Part shown: in pieces, positions 19,561-27,063 of the stretch
How the letters are laid out: each line of letters opens with the position of its first letter
Position numbering within the stretch: position 1 is the first letter of the stretch
Assembly: GCA_031459855.1 (NCBI GenBank)
Contig: JAVKHP010000001.1
Span: forward strand, 2,013,906-2,077,905
Source of the DNA: Armatimonadota bacterium
GTDB lineage: Bacteria > Sysuimicrobiota > Sysuimicrobiia > Sysuimicrobiales > Humicultoraceae
Length of the DNA: 64,000 nt
Direction of reading: 5' to 3'
The notes under the pieces: generated by a model
Told to the model about the DNA's origin: nothing
What the model saw: only the letters and a program-made list of their open reading frames with translations
The model's database searches: none
Made by a program: the position numbers and the translations under genes

Positions 19561-19608
19561 CAGTGCACCAGCAGGACCATCGTAGCCGACCAGGATGCGC
19601 CGGAACAT
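19561..19608 (-). pseudogene. 5' remnant of a universal stress protein (UspA) gene
   Basis: The ATG at 19608 overlaps the antiporter stop (TGATG). It is followed by the codons for MFRRILVGYDGPAGA, which matches the beginning of UspA proteins (usually FRRILVGYDGS). After about 15 codons the homology ends and the frame runs uselessly into the MFS gene. The rest of the gene, with its ATP-binding GxGxxG region, is missing. The MFS start lies 64 bases downstream, so a deletion probably joined the two. Universal stress proteins are known partners of fluoride riboswitches. Confidence 0.6.
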
Positions 19609-20810
19609 CAGTCCGCGCCCGTCGTCGCCAGGGCCGTGCTCGACTCCGCCTTGCCCGTCGCCTCGGCGAGGTGGCGGACCGGGAGGAAGAACCGGTTGGC
19701 GATCCAGGTGGGTACCACGGCGCTGGCGATCACCGTCGCCACCAGGAAGGAGTACTGGGCCGGAGTGATGATGCCGTGCGACAGGCCGTACAGCGCCGAG
19801 ATGGTGCCGAACGTGAGGCCGGTGGACATGAGCAGGGTAGTGTACATGCCCTCGGCGTGGGGGTAGCGGTAGAGGCGGGTCAGGGGGAAGATGCCCACGA
19901 ACTTACTGACGGCCTTGGCCAGGAAGAGCACCGCGAAGATCCCCGGCGCACCGGCCACCACCGGGACGTTCACGAGCGCGCCCGCCCGGAGGAAGTAGAA
20001 CGGGGTCAGCAGCCCGAAGGTCAGGGTGCGCAGCCGCCGCACCAGCGCATGCTCCCGGCCGACAGTCCCCGCCAGGACCATGCCGAGGAGGTAGGCCGGG
20101 AGGACGGCTTCCGAGCCCGACCACACCGCCAGCCCGCCCAGCACGAACAGCGAGAAGAGCAGGAACCTGGCCTCGAGTTCCGAGGTACGCCCGCCGTACC
20201 GCGCGAAGAACGGACCGGTGGCCCTGAAGAGCACGACCAGCGCGGCCAGTAGCGCGCCAGTGAAGACGAGCGTGCGCGGCCCAAACGGCGCGAAGATGAT
20301 GCCCAACGCTACGACCGTGCCGAGGTCGTTGATGAAGCACGCGGCCAGGATGACCTTGCCAAACGGCGACCGGTTGAGCCCCAGCTCCACCATCACCGCG
20401 TAGACGACCGCCACGGACGTCGTCGAGAGGGCCACCCCGGCCAGGAGGCTGGCCTGGAGGTCCCATCCCAAGAGGGTCCGTGCGGCCCACGCGGCTCCCA
20501 GGAACGGAGCCAGGAACCCGACCAGCCCCACGGCCGTCGCTTCCCGCCAGCTGCGGCGAAATGCGTCGGGGTCGAGTTCCACCCCGGCCAGGAACGTGAG
20601 CACGATCGACCCCAGTCCGGCGAGGAAGGCGATCCAGTCGCGGCGCACGCCCAGCGCGTCCACCCCGAGCAGGGTGCTGAAGACCACCTGCGCGACGGTG
20701 CCGACGACGATCTCCGCAAGCGCCACCGAGACCTTGAGCCAGGTGGACAGCAGCGTGGCGATGAGCGCGAGGCCCAGCCAGACGGCCGCACTGAACCACA
20801 CGTGGTCCAT
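19608..20810 (-). CDS. CPA2-family Na+/H+ (monovalent cation:proton) antiporter
   Basis: 400 residues, about twelve to thirteen transmembrane helices, Na_H_Exchanger domain. FLAGVELDPDAFRRS, ALSTTSVAVVYAVMVELGL and CFINDLGTVVALG are characteristic; the last carries the N-D ion-binding pair. There is no C-terminal RCK/TrkA-N domain, unlike KefB/KefC. ATG 20810 has AGGAG upstream and gives MDHVWFSAAVW; a start further up would translate the riboswitch. Cation/proton antiporters are an established target of fluoride riboswitches, and this one lies directly behind such an RNA. The stop overlaps the Usp remnant start. Confidence 0.9.
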   Translation of the reverse strand: MDHVWFSAAVWLGLALIATLLSTWLKVSVALAEIVVGTVAQVVFSTLLGVDALGVRRDWIAFLAGLGSIVLTFLAGVELDPDAFRRSWREATAVGLVGFLAPFLGAAWAARTLLGWDLQASLLAGVALSTTSVAVVYAVMVELGLNRSPFGKVILAACFINDLGTVVALGIIFAPFGPRTLVFTGALLAALVVLFRATGPFFARYGGRTSELEARFLLFSLFVLGGLAVWSGSEAVLPAYLLGMVLAGTVGREHALVRRLRTLTFGLLTPFYFLRAGALVNVPVVAGAPGIFAVLFLAKAVSKFVGIFPLTRLYRYPHAEGMYTTLLMSTGLTFGTISALYGLSHGIITPAQYSFLVATVIASAVVPTWIANRFFLPVRHLAEATGKAESSTALATTGAD

Positions 20811-20846
20811 GGGTACGCTCCTGTGGGGTAGCGGCACGCGACGGGC

Positions 20847-20877
20847 GGCCCCTACCCGCGGAATGTGGGTAGGAGCC
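20847..20877 (-). terminator. expression-platform hairpin of the minus-strand fluoride riboswitch
   Basis: On the minus strand GGCTCCTACCC (20877-20867) pairs over 11 positions, one G-U, with GGGTAGGGGCC (20857-20847). Its 5' arm is the 3' strand of aptamer P1, as expected for a fluoride switch. No U tract follows, so it may act as a weak or factor-aided terminator or in another way; the ribosome-binding site lies further downstream and is not within it. Confidence 0.7.
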
Positions 20878-20916
20878 ATCAGCCCGAAGAGGGCGGTTCA
20901 GGCGGGCCCCATCGCC
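20867..20916 (-). promoter_or_regulatory. fluoride riboswitch (crcB RNA motif) upstream of the antiporter
   Basis: Minus-strand RNA begins GGCGATGG, with P1 GGGGCC closing on GGCTCC, pseudoknot GGCG/CGCC, P3 GCCC/GGGC, and the conserved CTGATGGCTCCTAC end. It aligns base for base with the plus-strand copy at 16334 except in the P3 loop and P1 compensations. The aptamer begins almost at the predicted transcription start. It should raise antiporter expression when fluoride is present. Confidence 0.92.
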
Positions 20917-20924
20917 TGGGCTGG

Positions 20925-20954
20925 ATTATAGGTGCTCCCGGGAGAGTGCGTCCA
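20925..20954 (-). promoter_or_regulatory. promoter of the antiporter fluoride-riboswitch transcript
   Basis: A perfect TATAAT lies at 20930-20925 on the minus strand; 18 bases upstream is TGGACG (20954-20949), a fair -35. The transcription start would be around 20918, so the fluoride aptamer starts within two or three bases of the RNA 5' end. Confidence 0.7.
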
Positions 20955-21210
20955 GTCCTCCTGGCCGCAGAGGCCATCCTCGTCGCAGGGGTCACCGGCA
21001 TCCGGCCGTACCAGGCCCCGCGGCGACCGTAGCGGCGCATCACCCGCGCCACACCAGGTTGTTACCCAGGGCTGCAGAGCCGCTGGCAGTAGACTCTGCG
21101 CACCTCTCGCGTCCGTATTCGGGATGCTGCGGCGCGCGCATGACGCGGAAAGCGCTCTGGGGGAGAGGCGGTGTGCATCTTCTGGCCCGGGGGAGATGGC
21201 CCTGACCTTA
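20955..21210. other. intergenic, no gene seen
   Basis: Between the antiporter promoter and the sugar ABC operon. A plus-strand frame of about 100 codons (20932-21252) exists but is Arg/Ser/Pro-rich, starts inside the divergent promoter and has no family resemblance, so I do not call it. I see no RNA gene or repeat here. Confidence 0.6.
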
Positions 21211-21247
21211 CGCCATCAAGTTAGATGGCGGATGGCGCGATTCGCGC
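21211..21247 (+). promoter_or_regulatory. two adjacent inverted repeats, candidate operators of the sugar ABC operon
   Basis: CGCCATC at 21211-21217 mirrors GATGGCG at 21224-21230 with a 6-base spacer, and GCGCGA at 21235-21240 mirrors TCGCGC at 21242-21247 around one base. Both lie just upstream of the predicted promoter (-35 at 21250). They could be binding sites for the IclR regulator encoded at the end of the operon or for another regulator; this is inference. Confidence 0.45.
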
Positions 21248-21249
21248 GG

Positions 21250-21279
21250 TAGCCAGGGCTGTCCGTTGCCACGTATAAT
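21250..21279 (+). promoter_or_regulatory. promoter of the sugar ABC transporter operon
   Basis: A perfect TATAAT at 21274-21279 with TAGCCA at 21250-21255, 18 bases apart. Transcription would start near 21286, giving a leader of about 70 bases before the binding-protein ATG at 21355. Confidence 0.65.
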
Positions 21280-21354
21280 TCACTATAGGAACATGGAGTC
21301 CGCATTGTGGACAGATGCAGAGGTTGCCGAGCCCGATACCGGGAGGTGAGCAGG

Positions 21355-22662
21355 ATGCGTAGGCAGGGACTGAGTGATTTCGCCCGGATCCTAACGGTCC
21401 TCGTAGTCGGCATCGTAGTTGGCTCCTCCCCCGCCTGGTCCGCAGAAGTCGTCACGTTGCGATTCTCCAACTGGCACCTGGTGGAGACCGTCTGGGGGCG
21501 CTCTCTGCGCGAGGCGATTGCGATCTTCGAGAGTCAGAACCCTGGCATCCGGATCGTTCCCGAGCCGATTTCCTACGCGGAGAAAGAACCGCGTTACCAG
21601 GCCGAGTGCGCCGCCCGACGTATGCCCGACGTGGTGAAGTTGCACAACTTCTCGCTGACCATGTTCTTCGAACTGGGCTGCGCCGCCGACCTCACGCCCT
21701 TCGTGCAGCGCGAGGGGCCGGACTTCCTCAGGACCTGGTACGAAACGCCGATCAAGACCCTGACCTACAAGGGCAGACTCCTGGCGATGCCAGGGGACTT
21801 CATGTCGATGGTCCTGATCTACAACCGGGAACTGTTCCGGGCCGCGGGGCTGGATCCCAACAGGCCTCCGCGGAACTGGACTGAGTTCCTCGACTACGCG
21901 AAGCGGCTTACCCGCGACACCGACGGTGACGGCCGGACCGACCAGTGGGGCTTCAGCATGCCGGCGTCCAAGAACCCCGGTTTGCCGCTACGCATTGCAC
22001 CAATCGTTTGGAGCTTTGGCGCCGACTTCCTGACGCCTGACGGCCGGCGCTCGGCCATGGACACACGCGAGTTTCGAGAAGCTTTCTCCTACATTGTCGA
22101 CTTGGCGACGGCACACCGTGTGGTCCCGCCAGGGGTCACCACCTTTGGCCCCGGCGACGTGCGCACGCAGATGGCGCATCGGCGGGTGGCGATGAAGATC
22201 GGGTCGGGCTGGTCGTACCCCATCATCAACGACATCAACCCGGCCCTGAAGGCCTACGAGACGCTGGAGGCTGCGCCCGTACCCGTCGGGCGCAAGCAGG
22301 TCACCATGGCGTGGCTTTCGGGGTGGATCATGAGTCCGCACACCCGGTACCCCGAGGCCGCGTGGAAGTTCATCAAGTTCCTCACCAGCAAGGAGACCGA
22401 GAAGAAGTTTTTCTTCGACAACCGGGTGATTTCGTCGCGCAAGGACGTCAACACGTTGCCCATGGTCCAAACCGACAAGTTCTCGAAGGTGATTGTGTCA
22501 CAGCTCCAGTACGCGAGACTCGAGCCGCTCATCCCGGAGTGGCCCGAGATCTTCGACACCTTCGCCACCGCGCTGCAGGAGGCGATCACCGGGGCGAAAG
22601 CTCCTGATCGGGCCCTTGCCGAGGCCCACGCGAGGGTCAATACGATCCTGGGGGTGCGGTGA
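21355..22662 (+). CDS. ABC transporter sugar-binding protein (family 1)
   Basis: 435 residues of the extracellular solute-binding protein family 1 (MalE/UgpB-like). A signal peptide (MRRQ, hydrophobic LTVLVVGIVVGS, cleavage likely after AWSA near residue 30) has no lipobox cysteine. The mature part begins VTLRFSNWH and contains IAIFESQNPGIRIV, MPDVVKLH, the TDGDGRTDQWGF stretch and YPEAAWKFIKFLTS near the end, all usual for carbohydrate-binding proteins. ATG 21355 follows GGGAGGTGAG. It overlaps the first permease by four bases. The exact sugar is unknown. Confidence 0.9.
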   Translation: MRRQGLSDFARILTVLVVGIVVGSSPAWSAEVVTLRFSNWHLVETVWGRSLREAIAIFESQNPGIRIVPEPISYAEKEPRYQAECAARRMPDVVKLHNFSLTMFFELGCAADLTPFVQREGPDFLRTWYETPIKTLTYKGRLLAMPGDFMSMVLIYNRELFRAAGLDPNRPPRNWTEFLDYAKRLTRDTDGDGRTDQWGFSMPASKNPGLPLRIAPIVWSFGADFLTPDGRRSAMDTREFREAFSYIVDLATAHRVVPPGVTTFGPGDVRTQMAHRRVAMKIGSGWSYPIINDINPALKAYETLEAAPVPVGRKQVTMAWLSGWIMSPHTRYPEAAWKFIKFLTSKETEKKFFFDNRVISSRKDVNTLPMVQTDKFSKVIVSQLQYARLEPLIPEWPEIFDTFATALQEAITGAKAPDRALAEAHARVNTILGVR

Positions 22663-23585
22663 ACATCGTGAGAGGCCGGCCCGCGCCGGCCTCTCACGGC
22701 TTCAGAGCTCGCGGGCGCGCCGCGTGCCTGCCGCGGCTGCGCGACGCGCACCTCGGGTACGTCTTCATCGCCCCGACGCTCCTGCTACTGGGTGTGGTCC
22801 TGGCGTACCCCGCCTACGAGAGCGTGCGCCTGAGCCTCAGCCCGCGTGGAGGCGGGGGAGTCACCCTCGTCCAGTACGTGGGGCTGGTGCAGTCCGACCT
22901 CTTCCGGCAGGTGGTCTGGCAAACGGCGGTCTTCGTGACGGCCAGCGTGACGGCGCACGTTGTGCTGGGGCTTGCCGTGGCCCTGGTGCTCAACCGGCCG
23001 CTGTGGGGACGGACGGGCTTCAGGATCCTGGCCTTGTTACCGTGGGTGGTCCCTGATGTCGTAGCCGGGATCATCTGGAAGTGGATTCTAAACCCCCTGT
23101 ACGGGGTGCTCAACGACGCCCTGGCCCGGTTGGGACTGATTGCGCACCCGGTGGAGTGGCTGACCAATCCGTCGCTGGTCTTGTTCAGCGTGATCCTGGC
23201 CAACGTCTGGCGAGGCTTCCCCTTCGTCATGATCATTTTCCTGGCGGGCCTGCAGAGCATCCCGACCGAACTGTACGAAGCCGCGGCCATCGACGGGGCG
23301 GGGACCCTCCAGCGCTTTCGGCACGTAACCTTGCCCGGACTGCGCCGGGTCTTCATCGTGGCCCTGGCCCTCGACACCATCTGGGAGACGCGCCGGTTCG
23401 GTCTCGTCCAGGCAATGACCGGTGGCGGCCCGGGCACCCTCAGTGAGGTCCTCTCGACCCAGGTGTTCAAGCAGTACTTCCAGTTCTTCAAGTTCGAGTT
23501 CGCGTCGGCGATGGCCATCGCGATGACGGGACTGCTGCTGTTCGTGTCAATTCCGTACGTGCGGATGATCGTTCGAGAGGAGTAG
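22659..23585 (+). CDS. ABC sugar transporter permease (MalF/UgpA type)
   Basis: 308 residues, six transmembrane helices. The cytoplasmic EAA loop ELYEAAAIDGAGTLQRFRHV, which contacts the ATPase, lies near residue 210, and GLVQAMTGGGPGTLSEVL follows, both typical of MalF-like permeases. Translation starts at GTG 22659 overlapping the previous stop (GTGA); a C-G-rich inverted repeat lies in the first codons. It pairs with the next gene to form the importer channel. Confidence 0.92.
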   Translation: MNIVRGRPAPASHGFRARGRAACLPRLRDAHLGYVFIAPTLLLLGVVLAYPAYESVRLSLSPRGGGGVTLVQYVGLVQSDLFRQVVWQTAVFVTASVTAHVVLGLAVALVLNRPLWGRTGFRILALLPWVVPDVVAGIIWKWILNPLYGVLNDALARLGLIAHPVEWLTNPSLVLFSVILANVWRGFPFVMIIFLAGLQSIPTELYEAAAIDGAGTLQRFRHVTLPGLRRVFIVALALDTIWETRRFGLVQAMTGGGPGTLSEVLSTQVFKQYFQFFKFEFASAMAIAMTGLLLFVSIPYVRMIVREE

Positions 23586-23592
23586 CCTGCCC

Positions 23593-24441
23593 GTGGACCT
23601 GCCAGCCATCTACAGCCGCTCGCGTCTCGTCTTGGCCTTGGTGTACGTCTTCGCGGGACTCGTGGGCATCTTAGTCTTCTTCCCTTTCGTGTGGATGGTG
23701 CTGACCTCGCTCAAGACGGAGACCGAGGCCTTGCGGATTCCGGTGGTGTGGCTGCCGGACCGCCCCACCCTGGCTGCCTACGTCACCATGTGGTTGCGAA
23801 AGAACTACGCGACGTACTTCTTCAACAGCGCAGTAGTGTCGTTGACCACAGCGGTGATCTCGACACTGTTGGGCGCCATGGCCGGCTACGGGTTCTCGCG
23901 CTTCGCGCTGCGCGGGCGCGGGGTCCTCATGGGGCTGGTGCTCATCAGCCAGATGCTCCCCGGGGTCCTGGTGGTGGGGCCCTACTTCAAGATCCTCTCG
24001 GCCGTTGGTCTCTACGACACCCGCACCGGCCTCATCATCGCATTCCTGACCATCTGCCTGCCCTTTGCCACCTGGATGCTCAAGGGCTTCATCGACGGTG
24101 TGCCGCGGGAACTGGACGAGGCGGCGATGGTCGACGGCTGCAGTCGGTGGCGTATCTTCGTGGGAATCGTCCTCCCGCTGATCCGTCCGGGCATGGTGGC
24201 CACCATGCTCTTTGCGTTTCTGCTGGCATGGGGTGACCTGTTGTGGGTGTCGACTCTCACGCACAGCGAGGGCATGGTGACCGTCACGCTGGCCATTGCC
24301 CGGACGGTCCTCGAGTTCTACGTAAACTGGCCCGAACTGATGGCGGGTGCCCTCATGGGTGGGTTCCCCGGAATCGTGTTGTACTTGTTAATGCAGCGGT
24401 GGCTGGTCGCCGGACTGACGGCGGGCGCCATCAAACAGTAG
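23593..24441 (+). CDS. ABC sugar transporter permease (MalG/UgpE type)
   Basis: 282 residues, six transmembrane helices. The EAA loop ELDEAAMVDGCSRWRIFVGI is near residue 172 and the N-terminal FPFVWMVLTSLKTETEA is typical of MalG-like permeases. Start GTG 23593, eight bases after the first permease. No ATPase gene belongs to this operon, so an MsmX-like shared ATPase elsewhere in the genome would have to energise it. Confidence 0.92.
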   Translation: MDLPAIYSRSRLVLALVYVFAGLVGILVFFPFVWMVLTSLKTETEALRIPVVWLPDRPTLAAYVTMWLRKNYATYFFNSAVVSLTTAVISTLLGAMAGYGFSRFALRGRGVLMGLVLISQMLPGVLVVGPYFKILSAVGLYDTRTGLIIAFLTICLPFATWMLKGFIDGVPRELDEAAMVDGCSRWRIFVGIVLPLIRPGMVATMLFAFLLAWGDLLWVSTLTHSEGMVTVTLAIARTVLEFYVNWPELMAGALMGGFPGIVLYLLMQRWLVAGLTAGAIKQ

Positions 24442-24451
24442 GAGGCGGTCG

Positions 24452-25522
24452 ATGCGCGGCGTTATGAAGGTGGGACGCGGCCCCGGCCTCGTAGAACTCC
24501 ACGAGGTCCCCGACCCGCAGCCGGGGCCGGGCGAAGTGCTGATCGCGGTGGCGGCGGCGGCCATTTGCGGGAGCGACCTGCACATCTTCCACGATCGTCA
24601 TCCGTACTGGCCGCCGGTCATCCTCGGCCACGAGTTCGCGGGAACTGTCGCGGCAGTGGGGGAAGGCGTCAGTGGTTATGCCATCGGGGATCGGGTCGTT
24701 TCCGAGACCAGCACAGGGAGCTGCGGCGTGTGTTTCCTGTGCCGCAGCGGCAACAGGCAGATTTGCGAGCACAAGCGCGCGCTGGGGATCGGGACGAATG
24801 GGGCGTTTGCGCACTACGTGGTTGCGCCTGCCTCGTTGCTCCATCGAGTCCCTGACGGGGTGCCGCTGGAAGAAGCCGCCCTTACCGAGCCGACGGCCAT
24901 TGCCGTCCACGCTATCGTTGAGCGCATGAAGGTGGCGCCGGGCGAAACCGTCGTCATCAGCGGCCCCGGGCCCATTGGCCTGCTGTGCCTGCAGGTGGCC
25001 CGGGCGGCAGGCGCCGGTCTGATCGTCGTCAGCGGGACACCCACCAGCGCGCGCCTGCGGTTGCAAGTGGCCCGGACGGTCGGTGCAGACGTGATCGTCA
25101 ACATTGGGGAGGAAGACTTGGTCCACCGGGTCCTAGCCCTGACCGACGGTCGCGGGGCCGACGTGGCGGTGGAAACCTCCGGGGCACCGCAGGCCGTGGA
25201 GGCCCTGCCACGCCTGACCAGGCGGCTGGGGCGCATCGGCCTGCTGGGCGTGACCGGACACCCGACGGTACCGTTCCCTGCCGATGTCGCGCTCTTCAAG
25301 GGCCTGGAGGTGCAGTGCTCGTTCAGCAGCAAGCACACCAGCTGGGTGACGGCACTCCGTCTGCTGGCATCCGGTCAGGTGCGGGTGCGACCGCTTCTGA
25401 CGACGGCGGTCCCACTGGAACGATGGCAAGAGGCCTTCGAGGCGCAAGAGCAGGGCAGGGCGATCAAGACGTTGCTGATGCCCTCCCGGTGGCCGCAGAA
25501 CCTGGCGGAGGGACGAGGATGA
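24452..25522 (+). CDS. zinc-dependent medium-chain dehydrogenase (sorbitol/threonine dehydrogenase-like)
   Basis: 356 residues. Catalytic zinc region ICGSDLHIF with GHEFAGTVAAVGEGV; the structural zinc lobe shows four cysteines (SCGVCFLCRSGNRQIC); the Rossmann segment is VVISGPGPIGLLCLQVARA near residue 170. It likely oxidises a polyol or sugar alcohol with NAD(P)+. Its position after the importer genes suggests that it acts on the imported compound, or a derivative. The stop overlaps the IclR gene start by four bases. Confidence 0.85.
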   Translation: MRGVMKVGRGPGLVELHEVPDPQPGPGEVLIAVAAAAICGSDLHIFHDRHPYWPPVILGHEFAGTVAAVGEGVSGYAIGDRVVSETSTGSCGVCFLCRSGNRQICEHKRALGIGTNGAFAHYVVAPASLLHRVPDGVPLEEAALTEPTAIAVHAIVERMKVAPGETVVISGPGPIGLLCLQVARAAGAGLIVVSGTPTSARLRLQVARTVGADVIVNIGEEDLVHRVLALTDGRGADVAVETSGAPQAVEALPRLTRRLGRIGLLGVTGHPTVPFPADVALFKGLEVQCSFSSKHTSWVTALRLLASGQVRVRPLLTTAVPLERWQEAFEAQEQGRAIKTLLMPSRWPQNLAEGRG

Positions 25523-26427
25523 GCAGGAGCAGCCGCCGGGACGTGCAGTCTGTCGACCGCGCCATGGTACTCCTGGCCGCGCTGGGCGAGGCTGGATGTC
25601 CACTGGGCGTCCGCGAGCTCAGCGCCCGGGTCATGCTTCCTCGGCCTACCGTCTACCGCCTCCTGCAAACGCTGGAACACCACGGTGCCGTCACTGCCGC
25701 CGACGGACGTTTCATGATCGGGCCTCGCATCCTGTGGCTGGCGGCCCAACGTCTCGAACACATCGAACTGCGCACCGTCGGACGGCCGTTTCTCCTGGAC
25801 CTGCGGGACCGGACCGGCGAGACGGTTCACCTGGCCGTCCTGGAGCAGGGTCAGGTCGTCTACGTGGACAAGGTCGAGCCACCGGGCCCGATGCGCATGG
25901 CCTCGGCGGTCGGAAAGATCATGCCGGCACATTGTACGGCGCTGGGCAAGGCCATGCTGGCCCATCTGCCTCGGGAGCAGGTCCGCGAGGTCCTCGCCCG
26001 CCATGGGATGCCGCAGCGCACGCGGCAGACGATCACCAATGCCGACGTGCTGTTGGCGGAACTGGACGCTGTCCGCGCACGCGGGTATGCCGTTGACAAC
26101 GTGGAGAACGAAGAGGGTATCCGCTGCGTGGGGGCTGCCATCTTCGACCACCGAGGCGAGGTGGTGGGCGCTGTCAGCGTGTCTGGAGCCGTCCGCGCCC
26201 TGACGCTGGAGCGGATTCGCCGTGACCTCGGCCCATGTGTCCGGGACACGGCAGAGTGGATATCGCGGGCCATGGGCTGGCAGACGCCTCGACGATCGGC
26301 GACCGCCGAGGGGCGACCGGGGGATCGCCGGACGCAGACCCGCCTGCCGGGACGCATGATCCCGCGGCGTGGCCAGGCGGCCGTGGTCTCGGGTCGCACG
26401 CGTGGGCCGGCGCGCGCCGGAGGCTGA
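25519..26427 (+). CDS. IclR-family transcriptional regulator
   Basis: 302 residues. An N-terminal winged helix-turn-helix (VQSVDRAMVLLAAL ... LSARVMLPRPTVYRLLQTLEHHGAV) is followed by the IclR effector domain (GETVHLAVLEQGQVVYVDKVE, HCTALGKAMLAHLP, VDNVENEEGIRCVGAAIFDH, VVGAVSVSG). The family binds small sugar- or aromatic-derived ligands and usually regulates adjacent catabolic genes. About 40 extra residues after MGWQ are Arg/Gly-rich and look non-family, perhaps from loss of the original stop near the IS remnant. Probably regulates the sugar operon it ends. Confidence 0.9.
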   Translation: MSRSSRRDVQSVDRAMVLLAALGEAGCPLGVRELSARVMLPRPTVYRLLQTLEHHGAVTAADGRFMIGPRILWLAAQRLEHIELRTVGRPFLLDLRDRTGETVHLAVLEQGQVVYVDKVEPPGPMRMASAVGKIMPAHCTALGKAMLAHLPREQVREVLARHGMPQRTRQTITNADVLLAELDAVRARGYAVDNVENEEGIRCVGAAIFDHRGEVVGAVSVSGAVRALTLERIRRDLGPCVRDTAEWISRAMGWQTPRRSATAEGRPGDRRTQTRLPGRMIPRRGQAAVVSGRTRGPARAGG

Positions 26428-26456
26428 CTGCGTTCACCGCACCGGACTCTTCCAAG

Positions 26457-26493
26457 CCCACGGCCGTCGCTTGCCGCTAGCTGCGGCGAAATG
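26457..26493. repeat. 37 bp fragment duplicated from the antiporter gene
   Basis: This segment matches 20527-20563 in 35 of 37 bases (core CGGCCGTCGCTT then CTGCGGCGAAATG). The matching part of the antiporter gene encodes the FRRSWREATAVGL region. It abuts exactly the truncated end of the transposase gene and supplies the stop codon of that frame. It may be the scar of a lost antiporter-like gene copy or a recombination product. Confidence 0.6.
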
Positions 26494-26824
26494 TCTGGCG
26501 GGGAAACCGGAGGCCCTCGCGCTCCCAGAGCAACTCGGTGAGGTGATGATCGTTCACGCCCGCATAGGTGGTGCGGGCCAGGGTGAGGACGCTGACCCGG
26601 ACAGCCTCGGGGAGGCGCCGCGAGGAGGGGCGGCCGCGGTTGCCATGGACGAGGGCTGCGAGGCCCTGCTGGCGCAGGCGGGCCAGCAGCCCGCGGAGGT
26701 GGCGAAGCGACAGCCCCAACAGCACGGCGGCCTCTGTCGCCCGGAGCACCCCGTGCTGCACCCGGACCAAGACCTGGACACGGTGTTGCTCTTTGCGGGT
26801 CAAGGCAATCGTCTCCCTAGTCAT
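26477..26824 (-). pseudogene. truncated ISNCY-type transposase (N-terminal helix-turn-helix part)
   Basis: About 115 residues of a transposase that would normally be roughly 400. The helix-turn-helix (ATEAAVLLGLSLRHLRGLLARLRQQG), the LVHGNRGRPSSRRLPE segment and YAGVNDHHLTELLWEREGLRF are typical of the N-terminus of ISNCY/IS1202-like transposases. The homology stops at RQT, where a fragment of antiporter sequence is joined; the DDE catalytic domain is gone. Non-functional. Confidence 0.75.
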
Positions 26825-26878
26825 GCCCTCAGGGTGACAGATTCACTGAGCCGTTAGGGGGTGACAAAATCAATGAGC
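26494..26878 (-). mobile_element. remnant of an ISNCY-family insertion sequence, one end preserved
   Basis: Contains the truncated transposase gene and, upstream of it, what looks like the outer end of the element: two 18-base repeats GTGACAGATTCACTGAGC (26834-26851) and GTGACAAAATCAATGAGC (26861-26878), 15 of 18 bases identical and 27 bases apart. Such iterated sites at an element end are plausible transposase-binding sites. The opposite end is missing. Confidence 0.6.
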
Positions 26879-26901
26879 TATTACACACCCGCGCACAGGG
26901 G

Positions 26902-26930
26902 TTGACGCCCACGTCAGGCTGTGCTAGTTT
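26902..26930 (+). promoter_or_regulatory. promoter of the SAM-riboswitch operon
   Basis: TTGACG at 26902-26907 and TAGTTT at 26925-26930 with a 17-base spacer; a TGC just before the -10 makes it an extended -10 type. Transcription would start about 26937, shortly before the SAM-I aptamer. Confidence 0.5.
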
Positions 26931-26953
26931 GACACTCAAACTGCATAGGCGTG

Positions 26954-27058
26954 CTCTTATCAAGAGTGGGTGAGGGACGGGCCCGATGACCCCCGGCAAC
27001 CTGCCGCCGCCGCGGTAAGGTGCCAAGCCCCGCGGAACCCAGTTCCGGCGGATAAGAG
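26954..27058 (+). promoter_or_regulatory. SAM-I (S-box) riboswitch
   Basis: P1 CTCTTATC (26954-26961) closes on GATAAGAG (27051-27058). Inside are the conserved AAGAGTGGGTGAGGGA stretch, the kink-turn/pseudoknot region GGCCCGATGACCCCCGGCAACC and the AAGGTGCCAAGCCC segment with a variable P3-P4. This is a complete SAM-I aptamer. In the family, S-adenosylmethionine binding stabilises the aptamer and favours the terminator, switching off methionine-related genes. Here the downstream gene is homoserine kinase. Confidence 0.96.
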
Positions 27059-27063
27059 GGTGG

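Noticed and set aside
18250-19608. Full-length frame continuing from MFRRILVGYDG across the MFS gene
   Set aside because: After about 15 codons the sequence has no UspA resemblance and is in a frame antiparallel in sense to the real MFS codons; only the start is a remnant.
20932-21252. Plus-strand frame of 106 codons between the antiporter and the sugar operon
   Set aside because: Begins inside the divergent promoter region and has composition typical of chance frames.
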